Source: Enterobacter ludwigii (GTDB lineage Bacteria; Pseudomonadota; Gammaproteobacteria; Enterobacterales; Enterobacteriaceae). Taken from it: 64,000 nucleotides of DNA. The notes under the pieces are model-generated. The model saw only the letters and a program-made list of their open reading frames with translations, was not told where the DNA came from and ran no database searches. The position numbers were made by a program, and so were the translations under genes. The stretch is from the NCBI GenBank assembly GCA_023023105.1, contig CP083824.1, positions 3,038,001-3,102,000 of the forward strand. Reading direction: 5' to 3'. Positions 8,901-18,485 of the stretch are shown here, piece after piece (positions within the stretch are counted from its first letter, which is position 1; each line of letters begins with the position of its first letter).

Positions 8901-9620
8901 GTCGCTGCGACAGTAGCTGATGCTGTACTCAATCGGCCGGTGCTGCTGGTCAAGTGCAACCTGCTTGATCACCAGCACCGGAATTTTGTCATCCATCTTT
9001 ATATGCGCCTGAAATTCGCTGTCCGGCATACGGGCGCTCACCCGTGAACGGGTACGCTGCGGGAAGATGTTCTGGCTGCGAAAATAGTCGTACAGCGAGA
9101 TACCAATGGCATCCGGATCGTGAATCAGCCCCACCGGAACCCACGACTCCTCAATCGACACCGCATCATCGTCGACATAGCGAATACGCTTAAGGAGAAA
9201 GACCTCGCTCTCCGGCTCCACCGACAGCTGGCTGGCGACCTCTTCCGGACACTTCACCACGCGTTTATTCACCCAAAGCGTATTGGGCTTTTTACCGCGT
9301 AGTACCACCTGCTGAGAGAAACCGCGCGCTTCTTTAAGCGAATATTCAAAGATGTTGTTAATTTGCGTCCCGTAACCCCGGGCACGCGTCACCACCCCTT
9401 CGGACTCCAGAGCCTGCATCGCTTTGCGCACTGTAATGCGCGACACACCGGTTAACTGACTCAGATCGCGCTCGCCGGGCAGAATATTGCCGTGCTCCAG
9501 CACCCCGCTGCGCACCGCATTTTTTACCGTTTCGGCAAATTTCAGATACAGCGGCGTATTGTCGGGCGCGGCGATCCGTTCATTTAGTTGATCGATTAAC
9601 CGGGTATGCGCTTGTTCCAT
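8874..9620 (-). CDS. yegW: GntR/HutC-type regulator YegW
   Basis: A 248-residue transcription factor. The winged helix of the GntR family lies at about residues 22-90, with the recognition region LSQLTGVSRITVRKAMQALE. A UTRA ligand-binding domain of the HutC subfamily follows. It is convergent with yegTUV and is the obvious candidate for its ligand-responsive repressor, as its position is kept in enterobacteria. This link is inference from position; I found no verified operator. Confidence 0.9.
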   Translation of the reverse strand: MEQAHTRLIDQLNERIAAPDNTPLYLKFAETVKNAVRSGVLEHGNILPGERDLSQLTGVSRITVRKAMQALESEGVVTRARGYGTQINNIFEYSLKEARGFSQQVVLRGKKPNTLWVNKRVVKCPEEVASQLSVEPESEVFLLKRIRYVDDDAVSIEESWVPVGLIHDPDAIGISLYDYFRSQNIFPQRTRSRVSARMPDSEFQAHIKMDDKIPVLVIKQVALDQQHRPIEYSISYCRSDLYVFVCEE

Positions 9621-9662
9621 CTCTGTTTTTCTCAGGCGTGGTGTTTCCTGCCAGTATACGGC

Positions 9663-10463
9663 TTACCACCAGGCATGAAAATGGTGTACCGGCCCATTAC
9701 CGTGACCCACCTCCAGAGTATCAGCTTTTGCCAGCGCGGCTGAGAGCCAGGTTTTCGCTTCGCTCACCGTATCGGCCCAGTTATCATGCCGTGGGCGTAA
9801 TGCCGCCAGCGCGGCAGAGAGCGTACAGCCAGTGCCGTGGGTGTTTTTAGTGTGTACGCGTGGCGCCGTGAACCGCCGCTCGCCGTCTCGGGTGAAGAGC
9901 CAGTCCGGGCTTTCGGCATCGTCAAGATGACCACCTTTCATCAGCACGGCCCCGCAGCCCATCGCCAGCAGCGCATTCCCCTGCTCTTTCATTTCCCGTT
10001 CATTTCGCGCATGTGTTGCCCCCAACAGTGCCGCAGCCTCCGGCAGATTGGGCGTGATGAGAGCCACCTGTGGCAGTAGCTTTTTACGCAGCGTTTCAAC
10101 AGCGGAGGCGGAGAGCAATGGATCGCCGCTTTTTGCCAGCATCACGGTATCCAGCACCACGTTTTGTACCTGATAACGTTTAAGTCGCTCAGCCACCGCT
10201 TCAACAATATCTGTCTCTGCCAGCATACCGATCTTGGTGGTATCAATTCGCACGTCGCTGAATACGGAATCCAGCTGCGCGGCAACAAAATCCGGTTCAA
10301 TACGGTAAACCGACTGCACGCCGAGCGTGTTTTGCGCCACCAGCGCGGTAATGACCGAGCATCCGTACGCGCCAAGAGCAGAGAAGGTTTTCAGGTCGGC
10401 CTGGATACCCGCGCCGCCGCTGGGATCGGTGCCGGCAATGGTCAGGGCGTTAATGCGTTTCAT
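9663..10463 (-). CDS. thiD: Hydroxymethylpyrimidine/phosphomethylpyrimidine kinase
   Basis: A 266-residue ribokinase-fold enzyme that phosphorylates HMP and then HMP-P to HMP-PP, the pyrimidine half of thiamin. [16 protein letters not shown] (from residue 10) binds substrate and HGTGC (209-213) holds the catalytic cysteine and anion hole. ATG 10463 overlaps the thiM stop (ATGA), which fixes the start. The frame remains open upstream into thiM but that is not family sequence. It is co-transcribed with thiM behind the TPP riboswitch. Confidence 0.95.
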   Translation of the reverse strand: MKRINALTIAGTDPSGGAGIQADLKTFSALGAYGCSVITALVAQNTLGVQSVYRIEPDFVAAQLDSVFSDVRIDTTKIGMLAETDIVEAVAERLKRYQVQNVVLDTVMLAKSGDPLLSASAVETLRKKLLPQVALITPNLPEAAALLGATHARNEREMKEQGNALLAMGCGAVLMKGGHLDDAESPDWLFTRDGERRFTAPRVHTKNTHGTGCTLSAALAALRPRHDNWADTVSEAKTWLSAALAKADTLEVGHGNGPVHHFHAWW

Positions 10464-11230
10464 GCCAGTTCCTCCAGGGTGTAGAGCGCATCCAGGAACA
10501 TGCTGGCAAAACTGCCCGGGCCACGAGACTGCGCAATGGCTGCCGTTCCGGCTCGCTTCATAAATCCGCACGCGGCGGAGACGTTATCCAGCCTGTCGCC
10601 CGGCAGTGAGCAACTCGCCGCCACAACGGCAGAGAGTGCGCACCCGGTTCCCACGACGCACGTCATCAATGGATCGCCGCCGGTAACCGTTCGGGTTCGT
10701 TGTCCATCAGTGATGTAATCCACCTCACCGGTGACCACCACAATGGCATTGGTCTGGCGAGCCAGCGCCTGTGCAGCAGGTAACGCGCTGGCTGTGGTGT
10801 CAGTCGTATCGACGCCGCGACCACCGGCGCTCATCCCGGCAAGGGCAAGGATTTCAGAAGCATTGCCGCGAATGGCGGCGGGTTTCAGGGCGAGGATTTG
10901 ATGACAAAAACGGGTGCGAAACGTTAGAGCGCCCACGGCAACCGGGTCCAGCGTCCAGGGTTTACCCGCAGCTACCGCACTCTCAATCGCCCGACGCATC
11001 GCCTGCGCTCGCGGTGAGGTCAGCGTGCCAACGTTTATCAGCAATGCATCGGCGATCGCGGCAAACTGCTCAGCTTCTTCGGCCTCAATCACCATCGCCG
11101 GAGAGGCGCCAAGCGCCAGCAGAACGTTGGCAGTAAAGGTCTGTACGACGTCGTTAGTCATACAATGCGTAAGCGGGGAACGGGTTCGGAACTGATGTAA
11201 AACGTGTAAATCGAGCAGGTCAGGCTGCAT
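10460..11230 (-). CDS. thiM: Hydroxyethylthiazole kinase
   Basis: A 256-residue kinase that salvages the thiazole half of thiamin by phosphorylating hydroxyethylthiazole. The NVGTL segment (66-70) and catalytic GTGC (194-197) are present. ATG 11230 follows GGCAGGAG, the ribosome site expected to be hidden when the upstream TPP riboswitch binds ligand. It is the first gene of thiMD. The length is close to the 262 residues of E. coli ThiM. Confidence 0.94.
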   Translation of the reverse strand: MQPDLLDLHVLHQFRTRSPLTHCMTNDVVQTFTANVLLALGASPAMVIEAEEAEQFAAIADALLINVGTLTSPRAQAMRRAIESAVAAGKPWTLDPVAVGALTFRTRFCHQILALKPAAIRGNASEILALAGMSAGGRGVDTTDTTASALPAAQALARQTNAIVVVTGEVDYITDGQRTRTVTGGDPLMTCVVGTGCALSAVVAASCSLPGDRLDNVSAACGFMKRAGTAAIAQSRGPGSFASMFLDALYTLEELA

Positions 11231-11278
11231 GGGTTCGCTCCTGCCTTGCGTGAAGAAGCGATGACCGGGAAGGCATCT

Positions 11279-11357
11279 GACTTCCCTACGCTGGCATTAT
11301 CCAGATCAGGTAATACGGGTATTTCTCAGCCTTCACAAAGAAGGGCACCCCGAGTCA
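11279..11357 (-). promoter_or_regulatory. TPP (THI-box) riboswitch for thiMD
   Basis: Read on the minus strand, the leader contains the conserved TPP aptamer blocks: CGGGGTGCCC, CTGAGA before the variable arm, ACCCGTATTACCTGATCTG (which includes ACCUGAUCUGG) and AATGCCAGCGTAGGGAAG. It ends about 50 bases before the thiM start. This matches the E. coli thiM riboswitch, which blocks translation initiation when thiamin pyrophosphate is bound. I see no intrinsic terminator between aptamer and start, in line with translational control. Confidence 0.95.
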
Positions 11358-11359
11358 TG

Positions 11360-12076
11360 TAGATTACATTTCTTTATTAATTACCAGCTTAGGGGATGTA
11401 GCCTGGCGATGCAAGCTTGCACTTACGTTTATCCTTTCTTCACGCTGTACCTCACCTTGTACCCCAATTTGTCTCTCACATGAAATCAATAAAATTCTTA
11501 TTGTTAGTATCTCGCATAACCGTTCCTTTACCCCTTTCCCTCTATCGTTACTATCGCTTTGCGCTCAGTCACTCGTTGGTGCACCTGCCTTTAATATCTT
11601 TTTTGTAATCCTATCAATCTAATTTTCTAATTAAGAGAAATAAAAACATCATTTTTTACAACAATTCAATCACTGATTTATAGCAATCAAAACCCTGTTT
11701 TATTCTCGATTAAAAATATTTTTCTCCACGTCAAAGCCCCCTTCATTCAAAAGTTTCTATTAATTCGAAAAGAAGGAACTTTCACAAATATATTAATTAA
11801 CTTTACTGAATGAGCTTGATTTATACGTTTTACGGACAAAACACATAAATATAATTAATGTATTTATGAAAGCCTGGCATGCAGTGGATTTAATGAGGAG
11901 ATTTATATCTACATGTATTTATTGGTTTTATTTAAAATCACTCGCGTAAGGGCATTTTAGCTTTCAGTGCTTTTAGTGATCCAGGTCAATATCCAAATTT
12001 ATGTATTACAAGATAGTTACTACACGTTACGAAATAAGTGATTAAACAAAAATCGCCGTAAGCCGCATGAAATCAT
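11360..12076. other. AT-rich intergenic stretch without a convincing gene
   Basis: About 720 bases between the thiMD leader and the IS5-type element. Composition is visibly AT-rich with long T and A runs. Short open frames exist (for example a Leu-rich 63-codon frame at 11417-11608), but none has a good ribosome site or recognisable product. It presumably carries the thiMD promoter at its left edge and decayed or transferred DNA over the rest. E. coli has rcnR-rcnA-rcnB after thiM; only an RcnB-like gene appears here, 17 kb away. Confidence 0.6.
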
Positions 12077-12080
12077 CTAG

Positions 12081-13276
<1,196 letters not shown>

Positions 13277-13280
13277 CTAG

Positions 13281-13299
13281 ATATAACAGGGTGTTATAT
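13281..13299. repeat. Perfect inverted repeat ATATAACA-GGG-TGTTATAT
   Basis: Two 8-base arms around GGG directly abut the right-hand CTAG duplication of the IS5-type element, 55 bases upstream of the adhesin ATG. This could be an operator, or a hairpin in the adhesin mRNA leader. There is no T-run on the + strand after it, so a terminator is unlikely. Confidence 0.6.
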
Positions 13300-13353
13300 C
13301 TTCCCGCCTGGATAGCGAAATAACCTTATTTACTTATGTGATGAGAGCTTTAA

Positions 13354-14310
13354 ATGAAAACTATCGTTAAGACTACTGCTAAAACTACTCTGGCTGTTAT
13401 CGTGTTTGGTTCTATGTTCGCTGCTGTAGTACCAGCTAAAGCCGCTGCTTTCCCTGTTACTTCCGACACTGACGGGATCACTATCATCGGTCAACAAGGC
13501 GCGGGTTATGACCTCGATAAAATTGCTACAATGACTGTTGATCATGATTCAGCTATTACCACTCTTCAAAATGGTAAGGCTGATAAAATGGAAGTTGCTA
13601 ATATGCAAGGTGAGATTAACACCATCAATAGCAACGCTAACCAGGAAACAGCAAACCGTGTTACTGCTGATCAGCAATTGCAAGGCGAGATCACGCAAAA
13701 CAAAGATGCACAAGATCAGGTTAATCATGCTTTCCTGAATCAGAACATTCAGCAAGATGGGCGTTTATCTGCTCTTGAAAATGCGCCTAAGCCTAAAGAC
13801 GGCGTAGACGGTGCAAAAGGTGATAAGGGCGACACTGGCGCTACTGGTGCTAATGGTAAAGACGGGAAAGATGGGGCTAACGGTGTAACAACCACCATCA
13901 CACAAGTAGACACAGCTACACAAGCTAAAGTAGCGGCTAACACTGCTGCTATCTCTTCAACGTCTAACCAGGCTGCTGGCGTGGCTCAAGATCTGCAAGA
14001 CGCTAAGAAAGTGTTTAGCCAGCAACAAGCCAACACCAACGCACAATTCAAATCATTGCGCGATGAAGTAGACAGTAATAAGAAAGAAGCCCGTTCTGGC
14101 GCTGCGAGTGCAATTGCGATTGCTTCTATGCCTCAAGTGGAAGCAGGTCAAAATGTAATGTTCTCTGCTGGCGTAGGTAGCTTTAAAGACGAGCAAGCCG
14201 TAAGCGTAGGCGCTTCTTTCCACGCGGGCGCCGCTACAGTTAAAACGGGTGTATCAACTAGCACAAATAATGATTTCGCTCTCGGCGCCGGGGTAGGTTT
14301 TGGTTTTTGA
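13354..14310 (+). CDS. Small trimeric autotransporter with collagen-like segment
   Basis: A 318-residue protein. The signal peptide ends at about residue 30 (VVPAKA). Heptad-like, Gln/Asn/Ala-rich stretches follow (60-145 and 183-245), then nine uninterrupted Gly-X-Y triplets at residues 150-177 (GAKGDKGDTGATGANGKDG). The C-terminal YadA-type anchor starts at about residue 230 and ends in aromatic GVGFGF. Such proteins form homotrimers whose anchor makes a 12-strand outer-membrane barrel displaying the stalk. There is no large YadA head, so this is a miniature. Codon use is strongly T/A-ending, unlike core genes. Start supported by GAGAG six bases upstream. Function as adhesin is by family, not shown. 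Confidence 0.85.
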   Translation: MKTIVKTTAKTTLAVIVFGSMFAAVVPAKAAAFPVTSDTDGITIIGQQGAGYDLDKIATMTVDHDSAITTLQNGKADKMEVANMQGEINTINSNANQETANRVTADQQLQGEITQNKDAQDQVNHAFLNQNIQQDGRLSALENAPKPKDGVDGAKGDKGDTGATGANGKDGKDGANGVTTTITQVDTATQAKVAANTAAISSTSNQAAGVAQDLQDAKKVFSQQQANTNAQFKSLRDEVDSNKKEARSGAASAIAIASMPQVEAGQNVMFSAGVGSFKDEQAVSVGASFHAGAATVKTGVSTSTNNDFALGAGVGFGF

Positions 14311-14579
14311 TTAATGACCTGCCAGCCCTCAAAATGGGGGCTAATATAATGAGAAAGAGATGGTAGTACGGGTGATATGGTGCAAAGCACTACTACACAA
14401 CTCCAGGCGGTAGCTTGATTTGCAACTAAAAAGAAGAGACTAGCTAAACATAATATTGCTACAAAATTACCTCATGAATTTTAGCTGGCGGGGTCTGTCT
14501 AATTATACTGATGATAGCGATCATGGCAAAATATGTTTTCCTTTCTGCTGTGACCTGCCCCCACGATTAGATACAACAC

Positions 14580-15413
14580 TCAGTTAGTAACGTCGGAATC
14601 TTCATTCTCAGAATGACCCTTTCTCCAGCCCGCTGCAAATTCAGACGGTGTCTGATAATTCAGCGTGGAGTGCGGGCGGCATTCGTTATAATCCTGCCGC
14701 CAGTCATTAATAATTTTCCTGGCATGAACGATATCGCTGAACCAGTGCTCATTCAAACATTCATCGCGAAATCGTCCGTTAAAGCTCTCAATAAATCCGT
14801 TCTGCGTTGGCTTGCCCGGCTGGATTAAGCGCAACTCAACACCATGCTCAAAGGCCCATTGATCCAGTGCACGGCAAGTGAACTCCGGCCCCTGGTCAGT
14901 TCTTATCGTCGCCGGATAGCCTCGAAACAGTGCAATGCTGTCCAGAATACGCGTGACCTGAACGCCTGAAATCCCAAAGGCAACAGTGACCGTCAGGCAT
15001 TCCTTTGTGAAATCATCGACGCAGGTAAGACACTTGATCCTGCGACCGGTGGAAAGTGCGTCCATGACGAAATCCATCGACCAGGTCAGATTGGGCGCCG
15101 CCGGACGGAGCAGCGGCAGACGTTCTGTTGCCAGCCCTTTACGACGTCTTCTGCGTTTTACGCCCAGGCCACTGAGGTGATAAAGCCGGTACACGCGCTT
15201 ATGATTAACATGAAGCCCTTCACGGCGCAGCAACTGCCAAATACGACGGTAGCCAAAACGCCTGCGCTCCAGTGCCAGCTCAGTGATGCGCCCTGATAAA
15301 TGCGCATCAGCAGCCGGACGGTGAGCCTCATAGCGGCAGGTCGACAGGGATAAACCTGTAAGCCTGCAGGCACGACGTTGCGACAGACCGGTCGCATCAC
15401 ACATCAACATCAC
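14580..15413 (-). CDS. IS3-family transposase OrfB (integrase core)
   Basis: A 277-codon frame from ATG 15413. It has an HTH_21-type N-terminal region ([16 protein letters not shown]) and the rve DDE core: [10 protein letters not shown] (first Asp), [16 protein letters not shown] (second Asp) and [19 protein letters not shown] (Glu). The frame is open upstream to about 15446 ([11 protein letters not shown]), overlapping the end of OrfA. A -1 shift near GGGCGAAAGTAC would give the OrfAB fusion transposase. It looks intact. Confidence 0.93.
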   Translation of the reverse strand: MMLMCDATGLSQRRACRLTGLSLSTCRYEAHRPAADAHLSGRITELALERRRFGYRRIWQLLRREGLHVNHKRVYRLYHLSGLGVKRRRRRKGLATERLPLLRPAAPNLTWSMDFVMDALSTGRRIKCLTCVDDFTKECLTVTVAFGISGVQVTRILDSIALFRGYPATIRTDQGPEFTCRALDQWAFEHGVELRLIQPGKPTQNGFIESFNGRFRDECLNEHWFSDIVHARKIINDWRQDYNECRPHSTLNYQTPSEFAAGWRKGHSENEDSDVTN

Positions 15414-15436
15414 GGCTTCCCGCTTCTGGTCTGTCG

Positions 15437-15700
15437 TCAGTACTTTCGCCCAAGAGCCACCTGAAGCGCCTCTTTATCCAGCATGGCTTCGGCAAGCAGC
15501 TTCTTGAGTCTGGCGTTCTCTTCCTCAAGCGACTTCAGGCGCTTAACTTCAGGCACCGCCATACCGCCATACTTCTTACGCCAGGTGTAAAACGTGGCAT
15601 CGGAAATGGCATGCTTGCGGCAGAGTTCACGGGCGGGTACCCCAGCTTCGGCTTCGCGGAGAATACTGATGATCTGTTCGTCGGAAAAACGCTTCTTCAT
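15437..15700 (-). CDS. IS3-family OrfA (HTH_8-type transposase)
   Basis: An 87-residue protein beginning [17 protein letters not shown]. It has a helix-turn-helix ([21 protein letters not shown]) and a C-terminal leucine zipper ([19 protein letters not shown]), the DNA-binding and multimerisation module of IS3 elements. It alone acts as a regulator; fused to OrfB by frameshifting it forms the active enzyme. Confidence 0.93.
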   Translation of the reverse strand: MKKRFSDEQIISILREAEAGVPARELCRKHAISDATFYTWRKKYGGMAVPEVKRLKSLEEENARLKKLLAEAMLDKEALQVALGRKY

Positions 15701-15899
15701 GGGGATGTCCTCATGTGGCTTATGAAGACATTACTAACATCGGGGTGTACTAATCAACGGGGAGCAGGTCAGCTGTATTGTATTTTATTTTGATTTTTGT
15801 AGGTATCTGGATTGGGTTTATGTGGAATAATTTTAGCTGTATTTTCTGAGGTGCTTATTAGATTTCTTCTTTAATCACACAAGACAGGAATGAACAACA

Positions 15900-16190
15900 T
15901 TGAAAAAATACTTTTATTTATTGGCTCTGGTTAGCATTGTCACTGGATGTACTTCTGGTAACGTACCAAAAGCCACTATTTATAGTGATTCATCCCCTTC
16001 TTCGGTATGTGCTGCATTAGGGATAATGAAAGCATCTAACAATAAAGAAGATTTCAATAAAACCAGAACTGTCATTAAGCGAAGAATTAAAGAGGGCAAT
16101 TTCAATATAAAAGCAACTGAATGTGAAGAGATAGCTTTAAACTCTATAAGTGCATTTAAATTAATATCGGTTGATAGCGTTCTAATCTAA
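15900..16190 (+). CDS. Small putative lipoprotein
   Basis: A 96-residue frame from TTG 15900, ten bases after AGGAA; the nearer ATG at 15890 is out of frame and soon stops. A basic N-terminus and hydrophobic core lead to a lipobox ending VTGC (Cys at about residue 17), so export and lipid attachment are expected. The mature part is polar, with two further cysteines in SSVCAALG and ATECEEIA that could pair. No family recognised. It is AT-rich, 128 bases after the IS1222-type element, and starts a run of three small exported-protein genes on this strand. Confidence 0.65.
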   Translation: MKKYFYLLALVSIVTGCTSGNVPKATIYSDSSPSSVCAALGIMKASNNKEDFNKTRTVIKRRIKEGNFNIKATECEEIALNSISAFKLISVDSVLI

Positions 16191-16200
16191 GGTGATGGTA

Positions 16201-16455
16201 ATGAAGAAATTAGTAAATGTCGTATTCGTTGCTAGTCTTGCGACATCCTTATCTGCTTGCTCTTCTCCTGCTCAACGAATGGCTGAATGTGAAGCGCAAG
16301 GGATAAGTCGTGATACCTGTTACACAGTCGAGCACAATAGACAAGATTCAATTAATAACGCTGCTCAAAATGCCGCATATGCTAATGCCCGTGATGCGGC
16401 TGCAGGTACTGGTATTTGGGCAAAGAACAGCGGCAAGCACCATAACAATGATTAA
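16201..16455 (+). CDS. Small putative lipoprotein
   Basis: An 84-residue protein read from ATG 16201, which has AAGG at 16189-16192, eight bases upstream; ATG 16195 is too close to it. The signal ends in a lipobox SLSAC followed by SSPAQRMAE. The mature part has a cysteine pair in AECEAQGISRDTCYTV and then an Asn/Ala-rich low-complexity tail (NNAAQNAAYANARDAAAG). It begins 10 bases after the preceding gene, so probably one operon. No known family identified; the tail suggests an extended or coiled shape. Confidence 0.7.
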   Translation: MKKLVNVVFVASLATSLSACSSPAQRMAECEAQGISRDTCYTVEHNRQDSINNAAQNAAYANARDAAAGTGIWAKNSGKHHNND

Positions 16456-16473
16456 TTAAACAGAGTATCAATC

Positions 16474-16806
16474 ATGAAAAGAGTTTTAATATTTTTTTTG
16501 CTTTCTGTTGCTGCTTTTAACGCCGCCGCTATAAGTGAGCACCATCGAAAAGAACTTGCTAACTCTGGCTGTACGCAAGTAGATGAAGCCACAGGAAAAT
16601 GTAACGCTACAGCTTCAACGAAACAAAAAGTTTCTACTCCAGCCAATGAAGCAGATCATGTGATGAACATGTCTATCTCTACTGCTTCTGAGTACCTACT
16701 CTCTAAGGGATGGAAACCCAATAACGGAAAATGGCATAAAACAGGTTATACACTTACGTTAATGGTTGAAGATGATAAAGTGGTAAATTCACAGATTTCT
16801 AAATAA
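16474..16806 (+). CDS. Small exported protein, unknown function
   Basis: A 110-residue protein with a cleavable signal peptide (MKRVLIFFLLSVAAFNAAA, cut near residue 19) and no lipobox cysteine, so it should be periplasmic or secreted. The mature part has a cysteine pair in SGCTQVDEATGKC. Its C-terminal half reads YLLSKGWKPNNGKWHKTGYTL, which looks like a small alpha/beta unit. It lies 18 bases after the lipoprotein gene, completing a three-gene set. I cannot assign a family. Confidence 0.7.
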   Translation: MKRVLIFFLLSVAAFNAAAISEHHRKELANSGCTQVDEATGKCNATASTKQKVSTPANEADHVMNMSISTASEYLLSKGWKPNNGKWHKTGYTLTLMVEDDKVVNSQISK

Positions 16807-16867
16807 TTGAGGTAATGCTCACAAAAGTAAGCGGCATATAAGACTTTAGTACACTGCTAAAGCCGCT

Positions 16868-16969
16868 CTTACTTACATCCGGGCATACGAAGGTTGGCTG
16901 TATCTGGCCGGAGTTGTTGACCTGTTCTCGCGCAACGTTATCAGCTGGTCAATGCAATCCCGGATTTAA
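16868..16969 (+). pseudogene. Fragment of an IS3-family transposase (rve core)
   Basis: About 33 codons read [23 protein letters not shown] then [10 protein letters not shown] and a stop. This is the stretch around the first catalytic aspartate of IS3/IS150-type OrfB, where typical text is DITYIRT-EGWLYLAVV-DLFSR. It belongs to a different element from the intact IS1222-type copy nearby, whose core reads [10 protein letters not shown]. Both ends are lost, so it is a relic of an older insertion in the same spot. Confidence 0.8.
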
Positions 16970-16972
16970 GAC

Positions 16973-16990
16973 GCCCCATTAATATGGGGC
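16973..16990 (+). terminator. Rho-independent terminator
   Basis: GCCCCAT and ATGGGGC form a 7-bp stem with a TAAT loop, followed on the + strand by TTTATTTT. It would end transcription of the small exported-protein genes before the convergent csc genes. Confidence 0.7.
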
Positions 16991-17038
16991 TTTATTTTAA
17001 ATTGATCTGACCTGCTACCCGTATCCCCCGGTCACGCT

Positions 17039-18469
17039 TTACTCCAGCTGCCACGCCCCGCCATGTATAAGCGACGCTCCCCCCGTCCAGGCAAACAATG
17101 CCAGCTCACGGCATTCTGCATCAGGATATATGCGGCTGCTGAGGCACGCCTCGCCCTCGTTAACAAACACTTCTACGGAAGAGCAGTCAAAGAACAGGCG
17201 CAGACTGAGTGCGTCGTTCAGGTTAAGCGCGACGCTTCGGGTACCGCACAGGCCATACTGTGGATAGTCTCGCTCCAGTACCAGGCGCCGCATCTGCGCA
17301 TCAACATAAACACGTAACCCGCTTCCAAGACGAATGCCGTATTGTTCCGCGCTGCTATTAGCGCAATCCCACTGCAGAATGACCTCCATCGCCTCGCAGT
17401 GTTCCACCAGCGTCATCTGCTGATTATTAAGCGTACTTATCGGCCAGGGGAACCACGCCCCGCGCAGGGTTTCAACTTCTTTGGCCGGCCGCATTTGCAG
17501 ACGGTTATCCGCACTCAGCGTCAGCTCGCGCGGTAAAGAGAGCATGCCGGCCCAACTATCCTCCTGTTCCGGCAGCGGGGACTCCCACATATCCAGCCAG
17601 CCAATGACGATGCGGCGGCCATCAGGTGTCAGGAAACTTTGTGGTGCATAGAAATCATGCCCGCGATCCATCTCCACAAATTCACCTTCACGCACAAAGG
17701 GCTGACCGGGCTGCCACTCGCCCAACAGATAGCCGCTCTGGAAAAGATTACGATTTTTGTAGCCTTCAGCCACCAGCCCCTGAGGCGAAAACATCAGCAC
17801 GCGCTTGCCATTGAGAGTGAAAAAGTCCGGGCATTCCCACATATAGCCCATCTCTTTTTCCGCCACCGCAAGTACGCCCATATCCAGCCACTCATGCAGA
17901 TCAGCAGAACGATAAACGCGTACCTGACCCGTCTCGCCATCCCGCGCACCGACAACCATGTACCAGCTATCCCCTTCACGCCACACTTTCGGATCGCGGA
18001 AGTGATGCAGGCCAGGTGGCGTATCAACTACCATTCCCTGTCGCTCAAAATGGACACCATCACGGCTGGTTGCCAGACACTGCACCTGATAGAGATTAGC
18101 CTCGTCGGGATCGCCGTGGAATTTGTGTCCGGTGTAAATCAGCGCCAGCGTATCGCCATCCACCACCGCTGAACCAGAAAAACAGCCGTCCTTGTCGTCT
18201 GGTCCTTCCGGTGCCAGCGCAACCGGGAGGTGCTCCCAGTGAACTAAATCCTGGCTGCGCGCATGGCCCCAGTGCATCGGCCCCCATTGGGTCGAATAAG
18301 GATGATGCTGATAAAAGGCGTGATACCAGCCGTCAAACCAGACCAGACCATTCGGGTCGTTCATCCAGCCGGCACGTGCGGCGAGGTGGTAACGGGGATA
18401 CCAGCGCAGGTTAAGCCCTTCGCGTCTGGACTGCAGTTCCTGTTCTGCTTTCGTAATAGAATACGTCAT
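17039..18469 (-). CDS. cscA: Sucrose hydrolase (invertase, GH32)
   Basis: A 476-residue glycoside hydrolase family 32 enzyme (E. coli CscA, 477) that splits unphosphorylated sucrose in the cytoplasm to glucose and fructose. The nucleophile aspartate is in WMNDPNG near residue 39, transition-state stabiliser in FRDPK, and acid/base glutamate in MWECPDFF. The start was set at MTYSITKA (ATG 18469), 16 bases after the cscB stop; the open frame upstream is within cscB. It is the second gene of cscBA. Confidence 0.93.
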   Translation of the reverse strand: MTYSITKAEQELQSRREGLNLRWYPRYHLAARAGWMNDPNGLVWFDGWYHAFYQHHPYSTQWGPMHWGHARSQDLVHWEHLPVALAPEGPDDKDGCFSGSAVVDGDTLALIYTGHKFHGDPDEANLYQVQCLATSRDGVHFERQGMVVDTPPGLHHFRDPKVWREGDSWYMVVGARDGETGQVRVYRSADLHEWLDMGVLAVAEKEMGYMWECPDFFTLNGKRVLMFSPQGLVAEGYKNRNLFQSGYLLGEWQPGQPFVREGEFVEMDRGHDFYAPQSFLTPDGRRIVIGWLDMWESPLPEQEDSWAGMLSLPRELTLSADNRLQMRPAKEVETLRGAWFPWPISTLNNQQMTLVEHCEAMEVILQWDCANSSAEQYGIRLGSGLRVYVDAQMRRLVLERDYPQYGLCGTRSVALNLNDALSLRLFFDCSSVEVFVNEGEACLSSRIYPDAECRELALFAWTGGASLIHGGAWQLE

Positions 18470-18485
18470 TTGTCTACTCTTTCGA

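Larger units (their letters stand above)
14551..15771 (-). mobile_element. IS3-family element, IS1222 type (1221 bp)
   Basis: The ends start TGACCTGCCCCC (14551) and, inverted, TGACCTGCTCCCC (ending 15771), each followed within about ten bases by GATTAG. The 4-bp duplication GCTG is present at 14547-14550 and 15772-15775. The 1221-bp length, the TGACCTG ends and the two overlapping frames fit IS1222 (IS407-like group, which makes 4-bp duplications). It separates the adhesin from the small exported-protein genes, which were therefore neighbours, about 360 bases apart, before insertion. Confidence 0.93.

Noticed and set aside
11417..11608. 63-codon Leu-rich frame in the AT-rich region after the thiM leader
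   Set aside because: Starts with TTG without a ribosome site, and the residue pattern reflects T/C-rich DNA and not a protein.
16868..16969. Idea that the transposase fragment is a part of the nearby IS1222-type element
   Set aside because: Its sequence around the first catalytic aspartate differs from the intact OrfB there, and the IS1222-type copy is complete with both ends and a duplication.
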